A stretch of 62,155 nt of DNA, taken from positions 1-62,155 of the forward strand of contig JAURYL010000086.1 in the NCBI GenBank assembly GCA_030653935.1. The letters are read 5' to 3'. This DNA comes from Pseudomonadota bacterium. Lineage in GTDB: Bacteria > Pseudomonadota > Gammaproteobacteria > Burkholderiales > Thiobacillaceae. The translations under genes were made by a program, and so were the position numbers. Positions within the stretch are counted from its first letter, which is position 1, and each line of letters starts with the position of its first letter. Positions 53,200 through 62,155 of the stretch are shown piece by piece. The notes under the pieces were generated by a model. The model searched no databases. It was not told the DNA's origin and saw only the letters and a list, made by a program, of their open reading frames with translations.

Positions 53200-54377
53200 C
53201 ACGCCGCTTCCCTTTCCGCCAGCAACAGGTCGATCACTCGCCATAGCCGCCACAGGTCGGGCAGGTCTTCGCTCCAGAAACGCCAGGAGAACACGCTGGA
53301 AAAACTCAGATCAACATGGCCGAGGACGCGATGAATGAGAAACACCTCGGCCCGGCCTTCGGGCACGGCGGCGGCCAGCGCCAGACTCTCCGGCCAGGGA
53401 ATGAGGTTGTCGTTCCTGCCATGCACCAGCAACAAGCGCGCCCGAAGCGGCTTCAGGTCATGGCGGGCGAGGTTGAGGCGATCCAGGTCCGCGCGCATGG
53501 CCTCCGGCAAACCGGCCAGCAACTCGGGGAAGCGCGCCGGGTCGTCGTTGATGGCCAGCGCGTAGACCGCCTTCCCTTGCGCGCTCAGTCCCGCCGCCAA
53601 CGGCGTCAAATCAGCCTGCGGATCGCGGCCGCGCAGTTCCACCATGCGCTCGAAGCGTTCGCGATCCGACACCTCGCCCGCGCGCGCATCCGCCAGATAA
53701 TCGAGGCTGGCATAAACCAGCACCATCCTGCCGGTGTCATCCGGGATGATCTGGTGCCATTCCCCCGCGTGTTCGAACCAGCCGGTGGTAAAGAAGCGCA
53801 TCGCGCGCGTCAGGTCGTGATAGCCGCCGAGGCCGACGATGAAGCGCACCCGCTCGCGGATATCGTCTCGCAGGGCGGCGAGCAGCGCCGGGCCGACCGC
53901 ATAGCTGAAAGCGAACATCCCGGCGCGCCCGCCAGGCGCGAGTTCGGGACGGCTGACCAGATAGTTGAAGGCATCCGCGATCTCCTCGGCATCCGACGGG
54001 CGCACGCGCAATTCCCGAAAACCGGCGAGATCGGGCGTCAGCACCGCGAAACCGGCGCGCGCCAGGGTGGTGGCGAATGCCACCAGGCGCGGGTCGTCTT
54101 TTCCCAGCGGCACCGCGCCGGGCACGGCGACGATGGCGGCGCGCGGACAGCGTTCCTGGCAACCCGCGAGCGGCCCGGGCAGATACAGATCGGCGCCGCG
54201 CGCGCGTCCCGACAAGTTATAGGTGACGGCTTGCCGCAGCGGCTCGGGCCGGGTCTGTTTCAGCCTGGAATCACCCCGCTCGGCGGCGATGTCTTGCAGC
54301 AGCAACGCGGCCTCGTAGTGCCGCGTCGGCGCGCAGCCCAGCAACAGCAGTATCAGGGGGAGCAGCAAGATCTTCAT
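53199..54377 (-). CDS. Alpha/beta hydrolase lipoprotein
   Basis: The 392-residue protein has a lipoprotein signal (lipobox LLLLGC, Cys15). The hydrolase features are AIVAVPGAVPLG, the FAFSYAVGPALL nucleophile elbow region (Ser in FSY), Asp in GRNDNLIPW and His in LGHVDLS. It is probably attached to a periplasmic membrane face. It is the first gene of a two-gene unit with the ceramidase-like gene, so a joint role in membrane-lipid turnover is plausible but unproven. Confidence 0.75.
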   Translation of the reverse strand: MKILLLPLILLLLGCAPTRHYEAALLLQDIAAERGDSRLKQTRPEPLRQAVTYNLSGRARGADLYLPGPLAGCQERCPRAAIVAVPGAVPLGKDDPRLVAFATTLARAGFAVLTPDLAGFRELRVRPSDAEEIADAFNYLVSRPELAPGGRAGMFAFSYAVGPALLAALRDDIRERVRFIVGLGGYHDLTRAMRFFTTGWFEHAGEWHQIIPDDTGRMVLVYASLDYLADARAGEVSDRERFERMVELRGRDPQADLTPLAAGLSAQGKAVYALAINDDPARFPELLAGLPEAMRADLDRLNLARHDLKPLRARLLLVHGRNDNLIPWPESLALAAAVPEGRAEVFLIHRVLGHVDLSFSSVFSWRFWSEDLPDLWRLWRVIDLLLAEREAA

Positions 54378-54417
54378 CTGGATGACCCGGTTGAACCTGT
54401 ATAAACGCTAATTTATG

Positions 54418-54446
54418 CCGTCATGCCCGCGAAGGCGGGCATCCAG
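54418..54446. repeat. Short REP-like hairpin (CGTCATGCCCGCGAAGGCGG family)
   Basis: A single palindrome TGCCCGCGAAGGCGGGCA lies downstream of truC. Related copies at 56862-56930 form an inverted pair. Confidence 0.7.
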
Positions 54447-54509
54447 ATTGTCCATACGCCGGACCCTGTTGGCGGGCACAAATGGAGCGCCGGCGAGAAA
54501 CAGCGCCAT

Positions 54510-55282
54510 TCACGCGTGGTCCATTTCTGTGGCTTCCGGCTGCGGCTCGATCCCGCCACCCGGGCTCCAGGCACCCCAGCCCAGTGCTTCCAATAGCCGC
54601 TGAAAGTCCTCGGCGAGCGGCGCCGACAACGGGAGTTCGAGGCCGCTGAGCGGGTGCGTCAGGCGCAGCCCGGTCGCCGCCAGCAGCAAGCGCCGACAAT
54701 CGAACAATTCCTGGAACAGGCGGTTGTGCCGACCCTGGCCGTGGGTGGCGTCGCCGATGATGGGGTGGGCGATGTGCTTCAGATGACGGCGCAACTGGTG
54801 CCAGCGGCCACTGAGCGGGCGCAGCTCCAGCAGGGCATAGCGGCTGCTCGGGTAGCGGTCCACCCGGTAAGGCAGTTCCACCGTCGCCAGGCGGCGGTAG
54901 CGGGTCAGCGCCGTTTGCGCCTGCTGGCCGCCACGGATGCCGGCATGCTCGTCGGCCATGCGCGCGAGCGGATGGTTGATTTCGCCGCTTTCCGGCGGGT
55001 AGCCGCGCACCACGGCGAGGTAGGTCTTTTCCACTTCGCCCCGCTCGAACTGGGCGCTCACGGCTTTTCCAACCTCGCGATCCAGCGCGAACAGCAGAAT
55101 GCCGGAAGTGCCCTTGTCCAGCCGGTGTACCGGCCAGACCACGCGACCGATCTGGTCGCGCAGGATTTGCAGGGCGAAGCGGGTTTCATGGCGATCAAGA
55201 TCGCTGCGATGCACCAGCAAGCCGGAAGGCTTGTTGACGGCGATCAGGCAGTCGTCGCGGTAGAGGATGGGCAGCGTTTCGC

Positions 55283-55301
<19 letters not shown>
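54510..55301 (-). CDS. truC: tRNA pseudouridine synthase C (RluA family)
   Basis: The 263-residue enzyme has the RluA-type active-site motif VHRLDKGTSGILLFAL (catalytic Asp) and begins with the linker ILYRDDCLIAVNKPSGLLVH. RWHQLRRHLKHIAHPIIGD is also conserved. TruC modifies U65 in some tRNAs. It overlaps the end of zwf by 19 bases. Another RluA-family specificity cannot be excluded. Confidence 0.85.
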
Positions 55302-56764
<1,463 letters not shown>

Positions 56765-56775
56765 GGTTGCCTCAT

Positions 56776-56836
56776 GTAGCGCCGGCGTCCCGCCGGCCAG
56801 TGGTCGAAATCGCCGGCGGAAGCGCCGACGCGCTAC
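56776..56836. repeat. REP-like hairpin (GTAGCGCCGGCG family)
   Basis: GTAGCGCCGGCGTCCCGCCG begins and GCGCCGACGCGCTAC ends the unit, directly upstream of the zwf ATG, so it would lie in the zwf 5' leader or promoter. Confidence 0.7.
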
Positions 56837-56861
56837 AGGGCACCTCGAAAAACACCTGATT

Positions 56862-56930
56862 CGTCGTTCCCGCGAAGGCGGGAACCCAGTGGAATCAACA
56901 CACTGGATTCCCGCCTTCGCGGGAATGACG
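56862..56930. repeat. Inverted REP-like pair (TTCCCGCGAAGGCGGGAA family)
   Basis: TTCCCGCGAAGGCGGGAACC faces its reverse complement across CAGTGGAATCAACACACTGG, itself a stem. It fills the gap between gnd and zwf. Confidence 0.8.
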
Positions 56931-56952
56931 GGTTTATCGATGCGCCCTATAG

Positions 56953-57870
56953 TCAGCCTTCGTTCTTCACCGCGTGGCCGCCAAAGCCCTTGCGCATCAT
57001 CGCCAGCATCTGGTTGGCGAAGTCGCCCTTGCCCTGGCTGGCGAAGCGGCTCATTAGCGCCAGCGTCATCACCGGCGTCGGCACCCCGAGATTGACCGAC
57101 TCCAGCACCGTCCAGCGGCCCTCGCCGGAATCGGCCACCAGCGGCGCGATGCCGTCCAACGTCTGATCGGTTTTCAGGAAATCGGCCGACAGGTCGAGCA
57201 GCCAGGAACGCACCACGGAACTATGCCGCCAGAGTTCGGCGACGGCGGCGATGTCGAGCTCGAATTCGCTTTTCGCCCGCATCAGCGCGAAGCCCTCGGC
57301 CAGCGCCTGCATCATGCCGTACTCGATGCCGTTGTGGACCATCTTGGTGAAGTGGCCGGCGCCCACCGGGCCGGCGTGCAGCCAACCGCTCTCCGGCGTC
57401 GGCGCCAACAGTTTCAGGAATGGAGCGAGGCGCGCCAGGTCGTCATCACCGCCACCAGCCATCAGGCAATAACCGTTTTCCAGACCCCAGATACCGCCGG
57501 AAACGCCGACATCGACAAAGCGCAGCCCGAGCCCGTGCAGATGTTCACCGCGCGCCTGTGCGTCCAGGTAGTAGCCGTTGGCGCCATCCACCAGCAAATC
57601 ACCCGGCGCCAGCAACGGCGCCAGCTCGCGAATCGCCGCCTCGCTGGCCTCGCCCGCCGGCAACATCAGCCAGACGATGCGCGGCGCCGTGAGGCCGGCG
57701 ACCATCGCCTCCAGATCGCGACAGGCGACCACATTGGCCTGTTCCGCCGCCAGCGCCTCGGTCACCGCGAAGTTGCGGTTGCAGGCATGCACCCGCGCGC
57801 CACCGCGCGCCAGCCGCCGCGCCATATTGCCGCCCATGCGGCCAAGTCCATAAAGTCCGATTTCCAGCAT
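56953..57870 (-). CDS. gnd: 6-phosphogluconate dehydrogenase (decarboxylating), short YqeC-type
   Basis: The 305-residue enzyme has the N-terminal Rossmann motif GLYGLGRMGGNMARRLARGG, substrate motif DVGVSGGIWGLENGYCLMAG and the catalytic Lys-containing VGAGHFTKMVHNGIEYGMMQ. It is much shorter than classical Gnd (about 470 residues) and fits the 300-residue YqeC-type class, often NAD-dependent. It produces ribulose 5-phosphate. zwf follows on the same strand. Confidence 0.9.
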   Translation of the reverse strand: MLEIGLYGLGRMGGNMARRLARGGARVHACNRNFAVTEALAAEQANVVACRDLEAMVAGLTAPRIVWLMLPAGEASEAAIRELAPLLAPGDLLVDGANGYYLDAQARGEHLHGLGLRFVDVGVSGGIWGLENGYCLMAGGGDDDLARLAPFLKLLAPTPESGWLHAGPVGAGHFTKMVHNGIEYGMMQALAEGFALMRAKSEFELDIAAVAELWRHSSVVRSWLLDLSADFLKTDQTLDGIAPLVADSGEGRWTVLESVNLGVPTPVMTLALMSRFASQGKGDFANQMLAMMRKGFGGHAVKNEG

Positions 57871-58002
57871 TGGGTGCTCCCAGGGAATAGATGGATGGGC
57901 AAATACGTGTGCGCATCATCTCACGTGGGGGGCGGGATCGCGCTTACGCGTCCATCCGTTTCGCCGAGCAGGCAGTCACGACAGACCGCGCGAAAAACAG
58001 GC

Positions 58003-58057
58003 AAAAAAAAGGCCGATCACCGCAACCTATTGATTAAGTTGAGTAATCGACCTTTTT
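58003..58057 (-). terminator. Intrinsic terminator downstream of tRNA-Ser
   Basis: On the minus strand GGTCGAT and ATCGGCC form a G-U containing stem with a long loop, followed by a run of eight T. It lies just past the tRNA gene and before the gnd gene region. Confidence 0.6.
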
Positions 58058-58065
58058 ACGAATGC

Positions 58066-58158
58066 TGGCGGAGACGCAGGGATTCGAACCCTGGATCCAG
58101 TTTTTGACCGGATGCACCCTTAGCAGGGGTGTGCCTTCGACCACTCGGCCACGTCTCC
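58066..58158 (-). tRNA. tRNA-Ser (anticodon GCT)
   Basis: The minus strand begins GGAGACGTGGCCGAGTGGTC, has the anticodon loop CTGCTAA with GCT (reads AGC/AGU), a long variable arm (GCATCCGGTCAAAAACTGGA), the T arm GGTTCGAATCC and the acceptor CGTCTCC followed by an encoded GCCA. All arms fit a class II serine tRNA. No integrase or attachment-site duplication was seen next to it. Confidence 0.97.
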
Positions 58159-58267
58159 AAGCTTGTTTCGACCGGGGCCGAAAAAGCCGGGCAAGGATAC
58201 CTGCGCCAAGTCGGCAAGGCAATGTCGGGATGGCTGAAATGACGGAAAAAAACCGATTTTTCCAGGA

Positions 58268-58753
58268 TCATTCCGCCGGGTCGGCTGGGATCTTGCCGCG
58301 ATAGAACATCGCGGCCTGTCCAATCAACGATCCAGCGGAGTCGGCGAGGTTCCAGATAGTGGCGTGCTCGATCCGAAAGCGACGCCCGCTCTTGGCGATG
58401 CGGACACCTTGGTAGTTGTCGACAAACCCATGTGCCGCGACTTTTTCCAATAGCTGCGCGCGCGCTTCTCGCGCCATGGGTTCGGCCGAGAGCCGCGAGG
58501 GTAGCCCGACGATCTCGTCCCAGGCCATTTCGAACCAGGCTTGGGCGGCCAGGTTGGCGTAGGTAAACAGGGGGTCGGGGGCGTTGTCATGTGACAACAG
58601 GGCGAAGGGCGCGAAATAGAGGCATTGCGCCGATTCGCGTAGAGACAAACTGGTTTCCACCAACTCGCGGCCCGTCCGCAGGCGGTAGCTGCGCAGCAGG
58701 TGTTCCGCGCGTGGAAGCAGGTAGTCGTTGGCGGGCGCCGGCTCGTTGAACAT
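58268..58753 (-). CDS. MEKHLA-domain protein
   Basis: The 161-residue protein has LLRSYRLRTGRELVE, then a PAS-like region FAPFALLSHDNAPDPLFTYA, NLAAQAWFEMAWDEIVGLPS, which matches the MEKHLA domain seen in bacteria and plants. No enzymatic motif. It lies between tRNA-Ser and lysC on the same strand. A sensory or ligand-binding role is a guess. Confidence 0.72.
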   Translation of the reverse strand: MFNEPAPANDYLLPRAEHLLRSYRLRTGRELVETSLSLRESAQCLYFAPFALLSHDNAPDPLFTYANLAAQAWFEMAWDEIVGLPSRLSAEPMAREARAQLLEKVAAHGFVDNYQGVRIAKSGRRFRIEHATIWNLADSAGSLIGQAAMFYRGKIPADPAE

Positions 58754-58776
58754 GCCGCGTGCCCGCCTCGACGGGA

Positions 58777-60003
58777 TCAGGCCGTGGCTTGATCCAGTTC
58801 GAAAGCCTGGTGCAGGGCACGCACGGCGAGTTCCATGTACTTGTCTTCCACCACCACGGAAATCTTGATTTCGGAAGTGGAGATCATCATCAGGTTGATG
58901 TTCTCGGCCGCCAGGGCACGGAACATCTTGCTGGCCACACCGGCGTGGGTGCGCATGCCGACGCCGACCATGGAAACCTTGGCGATCTTGTCGTCACCGG
59001 TGACCTCGCGCGCGCCGATTTCGTCCTTGACCTGATTCAGCACGTCCATCGCCCGCTTGAATTCGCCGCGATGCACGGTGAAGGTGAAATCGGTGGTGTT
59101 ATTGGCGCCGACGTTCTGCACGATCATGTCGACGTCGATATTGGCGTCGGCCACGGAACCGAGGATGAGGGCGGCGATGCCGGGCTTGTCGGGCACGCCC
59201 TGGACGGTGAGCTTGGCTTCGTCGCGGTTGAAGGCGATGCCGGAAATGATGGGTTGTTCCATGCTGTCATCCTCGAAGGTAATCAAGGTGCCCTCGCCAT
59301 CTTCCTGGAAGCTGGAGAGCACGCGCAGTTTCACTTTGTATTTGCCGGCGAATTCCACGGAGCGGATTTGCAGCACCTTGGAGCCGAGACTGGCGAGTTC
59401 CAGCATTTCCTCGAAGGTGATGGTATCCAGCTTGCGGGCTTCCGGGACGATGCGCGGGTCGGTGGTATAGACGCCGTCGACATCGGTGTAGATCTGGCAT
59501 TCGTCGGCTTTCAGCGCCGCAGCCAGGGCCACGCCGGTGGTGTCGGAACCGCCGCGCCCCAGGGTGGTGATATTGCCGTTCTCGTCCACCCCCTGGAATC
59601 CCGCGACGACGACGACATGGCCGCTGTCGAGGGCGGCGCGCATGCGGTCTTCATCGATGGACAGGATGCGCGCCTTGGTATGGGCAGCATCGGTGACGAT
59701 GCGCACCTGAGAGCCGGTGTAGCTCCTGGCCTTCAGGCCGAGGTCTTTCAGGGCCATGGCCAGCAGCGCGATGGTGACCTGTTCTCCGGTGGAGATCAGC
59801 ACATCCATTTCACGCGGGTCCGGCTCTTTCTGTATTTGCTGAGCCAGGGCGATGAGGCGATTGGTTTCGCCGGACATGGCGGAGAGCACCACCACAACCT
59901 GATGCCCGAGCATCTTGAACTTGGCGACCCGCTCCGCGACGTTACGAATACGCTCGATGGAACCGACCGAGGTGCCGCCGTATTTCTGGACAATTAGCGC
60001 CAT
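58777..60003 (-). CDS. lysC: Aspartate kinase
   Basis: The 408-residue enzyme phosphorylates aspartate in the first step to Lys, Thr and Met. MALIVQKYGGTSVGSIERIR is the catalytic Lys start, and GFQGVDENGNITTLGRGGSD the nucleotide-binding region. Two C-terminal ACT domains (ISGIAFNRDEAKLTVQGVPD and KVSMVGVGMRTHAGVASKMF) mediate feedback inhibition. Length fits the alpha-type kinase common outside enteric bacteria; an internal beta start may also exist. Confidence 0.95.
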   Translation of the reverse strand: MALIVQKYGGTSVGSIERIRNVAERVAKFKMLGHQVVVVLSAMSGETNRLIALAQQIQKEPDPREMDVLISTGEQVTIALLAMALKDLGLKARSYTGSQVRIVTDAAHTKARILSIDEDRMRAALDSGHVVVVAGFQGVDENGNITTLGRGGSDTTGVALAAALKADECQIYTDVDGVYTTDPRIVPEARKLDTITFEEMLELASLGSKVLQIRSVEFAGKYKVKLRVLSSFQEDGEGTLITFEDDSMEQPIISGIAFNRDEAKLTVQGVPDKPGIAALILGSVADANIDVDMIVQNVGANNTTDFTFTVHRGEFKRAMDVLNQVKDEIGAREVTGDDKIAKVSMVGVGMRTHAGVASKMFRALAAENINLMMISTSEIKISVVVEDKYMELAVRALHQAFELDQATA

Positions 60004-60136
60004 GATTAAGGGCTTTTCACGAAAAGCCAGGATTCTACAGGAGCGCGGAAAAGCTTCACATATTGCTGTAGAGATTGAAACTCTTCTCTTCCGCCCTTAG
60101 TCTTACCCCCGTTCTCAACCCTGTGGAGATTCCACG

Positions 60137-60832
60137 ATGCAAACTCAATTCGACAATGTCGTGCGCATGGACGGCACGATCGCCGTCGAGCAGACCAACA
60201 AGGTGCTGCGCAACACTTACATGATGCTGGGCCTGACCATGGTCCCGACGGTGATCGGGGCGTTCTTCGGCATGAGCCTGGATTTCGCCTGGGCCGCGCA
60301 GAGCCCCTTCATGTTCGCCATCGGCATGCTTGCCGTGATGTTCGGCCTGTTCTACGGCATCAGCGCCACCCGCGACAGCGGCCTGGGTGTGGTGCTGCTG
60401 CTGGTGCTGACCGGCTTCATGGGCGTGATGCTGGGGCCGATTCTGCAAGTGGCGCTGAATCTGAGCAATGGCACGGAACTCGTCGGCTTGGCCGCAGGCG
60501 GCACCGGCGCGATCTTCCTGACCCTGGCCGGCATCGCCACCACCACGAAGAAGGATTTCAGTTTCCTGGGCAAATTCCTGATGGTGGGCATCGTCCTGCT
60601 GATCCTGGCCAGCCTGGCGAACATCTTCTTCCAGATCCCGGCGCTGTCCTTGACCCTGTCCGCGGTCGCCGTCCTGCTCTTCTCCGGCTTCCTGCTGTAT
60701 GACATCTCCCGCATCGTCAACGGCGGCGAGACCAACTACGTGATGGCGACGCTGTCGGTTTATCTGAGCATCTACAACATCTTCGTCAACTTGCTGCAAC
60801 TGTTGATGGCGTTCATGGGCGAGCGCGACTGA
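60137..60832 (+). CDS. Bax inhibitor-1/YccA family inner-membrane protein
   Basis: The 231-residue protein has seven membrane helices and the family segments LRNTYMMLGLTMVPTVIGAF and LYDISRIVNGGETNYVMATL, including the Asp-rich C-terminal helix that forms the pH-sensitive calcium leak site in the family. In E. coli YccA modulates FtsH proteolysis. A bidirectional terminator follows. Confidence 0.92.
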   Translation: MQTQFDNVVRMDGTIAVEQTNKVLRNTYMMLGLTMVPTVIGAFFGMSLDFAWAAQSPFMFAIGMLAVMFGLFYGISATRDSGLGVVLLLVLTGFMGVMLGPILQVALNLSNGTELVGLAAGGTGAIFLTLAGIATTTKKDFSFLGKFLMVGIVLLILASLANIFFQIPALSLTLSAVAVLLFSGFLLYDISRIVNGGETNYVMATLSVYLSIYNIFVNLLQLLMAFMGERD

Positions 60833-60846
60833 CGCGGGCTCTTCCC

Positions 60847-60880
60847 AACAAAAAAGGCGGCCTAGGCCGCCTTTTTTGTT
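60847..60880. terminator. Bidirectional intrinsic terminator
   Basis: AAAAAAGGCGGCC/GGCCGCCTTTTTT is a perfect palindrome flanked by A and T runs. It ends the Bax-inhibitor gene on the plus strand and the Asx-Pro repeat gene on the minus strand. Confidence 0.93.
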
Positions 60881-60893
60881 TTCCACGTAGTGC

Positions 60894-61589
60894 TTATCTG
60901 GCCTGCTGTGGCATCGTGAATGGGAACGGAATCATGGGAATCGACGGCATGCCATAAGGTGCGCCAAGGAGGGGCGCCACCGTCGGACCATACGATTGCG
61001 GATTGGTCATGCCGCCCAACCAGCCGCCATACCAGTTAGGGTTGACCGGCGCCGTGGCCATGTTCGCCACACGCGGATCCAGCGGCGCAGAGATCCAGCG
61101 TAGGTAGACATTGGGGTTCAGCGCATTGGCGGCGAGGGCGAGCACTTTCGGATCGAGTGGCGCCATCACCCAGCGCATCAGCTTGTTGGGATCGGCCACC
61201 ACGGTCTGGGTGGCGGTGAGGAATTGCGGATCCATCAGCGCGGTGGTCCAGGCCGCGATGACGGCCGGGTCCATCGCCTTGGCGAAGTTGCCGTAGGCGC
61301 GCGGGTCCATCATGCTGGCGGTGGACTGCATGTAGAGGTTGGGGTCCATCATGGACTTGGTGGCGTCGAACATGAATTGCGGCTCGGTGACCACAGAGAG
61401 CGCGGCGAGGAATTTCTTCGGGTCGGCCAGCATGTCGCCGTTGCGAGTGAAGTCCGCGAGGTAGGCGACCCACTGCTGGGTTCCACTGGGCATGGCGGCG
61501 GCCTGGGCCGCGGTGGGCTCGTTGGCGGCGAAACAGCTCGTCCCGAATGCCGTCAATGCGACGGCGAGGGTAAGGCGGTGTGCATTCAT
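60894..61589 (-). CDS. Secreted protein with about eleven 13-residue Asx-Pro repeats
   Basis: The 231-residue protein has a signal peptide (MNAHRLTLAVALTAFGTSCF, cleavage after SCFA). From residue 55 on it is built of degenerate 13-residue repeats that each begin with DP, NP or EP, such as DPNLYMQSTASMM, DPRAYGNFAKAM, DPAVIAAWTTALM, DPQFLTATQTVVA, DPNKLMRWVMAPL and NPNVYLRWISAPL. The C-terminus is Pro/Met-rich. I do not recognise a family or function. Repeats of this kind may form a helical solenoid or surface fibre. It is a single-gene unit. Confidence 0.75.
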   Translation of the reverse strand: MNAHRLTLAVALTAFGTSCFAANEPTAAQAAAMPSGTQQWVAYLADFTRNGDMLADPKKFLAALSVVTEPQFMFDATKSMMDPNLYMQSTASMMDPRAYGNFAKAMDPAVIAAWTTALMDPQFLTATQTVVADPNKLMRWVMAPLDPKVLALAANALNPNVYLRWISAPLDPRVANMATAPVNPNWYGGWLGGMTNPQSYGPTVAPLLGAPYGMPSIPMIPFPFTMPQQAR

Positions 61590-61631
61590 CCTGGTCTCCT
61601 GTTTTCAACAATGTTCAATATTAACAATTGC

Positions 61632-62132
61632 TTATGCACCAGCAGCGCACGCATCGATTGTGCCGGTATTTAGCGGCGAGGTGTCGGAAAAACGTCGTGC
61701 GATGAAAGCCAACGCCGCGTCCAGATTGGCGCTGGCCGCCGCGCTCAAATCCTCGCCCAGCTCGAACGCCTCGCCCCGGATCGCCAGCACATGGGCCGGT
61801 GGCGCTACGCCGAACAATTTTTCGTAGGCATGCAGCACCGCGCCGGGCGAGAGCTCATGGCTGCTGTAACTGGCATCCTCGACCGCCACGGCGGGCGAGA
61901 AGCTGAACGGCGCCGGCGCCTCCAGGCTGGCGTCGACGAACACCACCTCCCGTCGCCCCCGCAGATCCAGTGCGTACTCCACCTGAAGCTGAAAATCCGT
62001 GAGCAATTCCACGTCCGGCAACTGAAACGCTTCGAGACGCTCGATCAGCAGCGGCCCGAGCGCGTCATCACCCCGGCTGGGGTTGCCGATGCCGATAACC
62101 AGTAGCGCCGGCGTCCCGCCGGCTTCGTACAT
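61632..62132 (-). CDS. Hydrogenase maturation protease (HyaD/HoxW-type)
   Basis: About 166 residues. LLVIGIGNPSRGDDALGPLL is the signature of [NiFe]-hydrogenase maturation endopeptidases, with Glu/Asp metal ligands in GDDALG and FVDAS, and YSSHELSPGAVLHA holding the conserved His. It would cut the C-terminal tail of a hydrogenase large subunit encoded beyond the window. The first residues (MYEAGGTPAL) are encoded by a REP hairpin, so the native start may lie elsewhere. Confidence 0.85.
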   Translation of the reverse strand: MYEAGGTPALLVIGIGNPSRGDDALGPLLIERLEAFQLPDVELLTDFQLQVEYALDLRGRREVVFVDASLEAPAPFSFSPAVAVEDASYSSHELSPGAVLHAYEKLFGVAPPAHVLAIRGEAFELGEDLSAAASANLDAALAFIARRFSDTSPLNTGTIDACAAGA

Positions 62133-62155
62133 CTGATCAGCCCTACGAAGCCGGC
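62102..62155. repeat. REP-like pair (GTAGCGCCGGCG family) at the window edge
   Basis: GTAGCGCCGGCGTCCCGCCG at 62102 is followed by an inverted CTACGAAGCCGGC running off the window. It overlaps the 5' end of the maturation protease gene. Confidence 0.7.

Noticed and set aside
58066..58158. tRNA-Ser as an integration site of a genomic island
   Set aside because: No integrase gene and no second copy of the tRNA 3' end was found in the window.

Overview
The window is a high-GC chromosomal segment of a betaproteobacterium. A Rhodocyclales- or Nitrosomonadales-like organism is my best guess, from gene content only: a DUF2863 gene, a giant DUF3683-type FAD/Fe-S oxidoreductase, a permease-less EIIA-Man/HPr/EI phosphorelay, an Aer-like energy-taxis cluster and a hydrogenase-type maturation protease at the right edge. 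No rRNA is present; one tRNA (Ser-GCT) was found.

Layout. 1-5.1 kb is a decayed island: an IS21-family element cut by the window edge and carrying a small ribbon-helix-helix passenger gene, two broken copies of a RelE/ParE toxin with one intact antitoxin, a MITE-like element, a VapBC pair and a truncated Uma2 gene. 5.1-11.7 kb holds the large oxidoreductase and the regulatory PTS. 11.8-32.9 kb is a signalling block: a diguanylate cyclase, a REC-PP2C-HATPase protein and a STAS protein (an HsbD/HsbR/HsbA-like trio), then cheB, cheD, cheR, four chemoreceptor-type genes, cheW, cheA and cheY. Two sigma-28-like promoters were found, in front of the first and last receptor genes. 33-38.5 kb is a tightly overlapping minus-strand housekeeping set (EI24 protein, acpS, nagZ, CDF transporter, DUF2863, uracil-DNA glycosylase, tautomerase). 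38.9-40 kb is a UPF0175/DUF3368 module. 40.2-49.8 kb is an Mrp/MBH-like cation antiporter operon (E, then F-G-B-C-D-D-A) whose mrpE is separated from the rest by a hydrolase gene, a MazEF pair and a MITE. 50-54.4 kb encodes envelope and lipid-related proteins. 54.5-57.9 kb holds truC, zwf and gnd. 58-62 kb holds tRNA-Ser, a MEKHLA protein, lysC, a Bax-inhibitor-1 protein, a secreted Asx-Pro repeat protein and the maturation protease.

The main theme outside the genes is repeats. At least six REP-like hairpin families fill most intergenic gaps, even inside operons. Three inverted heptamer arrays, one 6 x 33-bp array, three runs of nine G/C and three MITE-like families (five copies) are visible. 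Two unrelated MITE families are inserted exactly on stop/start overlaps of neighbouring genes. Their target-site duplications rebuild both codons, and their terminal repeats place a Shine-Dalgarno-like AGG/GAGG before the rebuilt start. A third insertion is in frame within an antiporter gene. This is the most unusual observation in the window.
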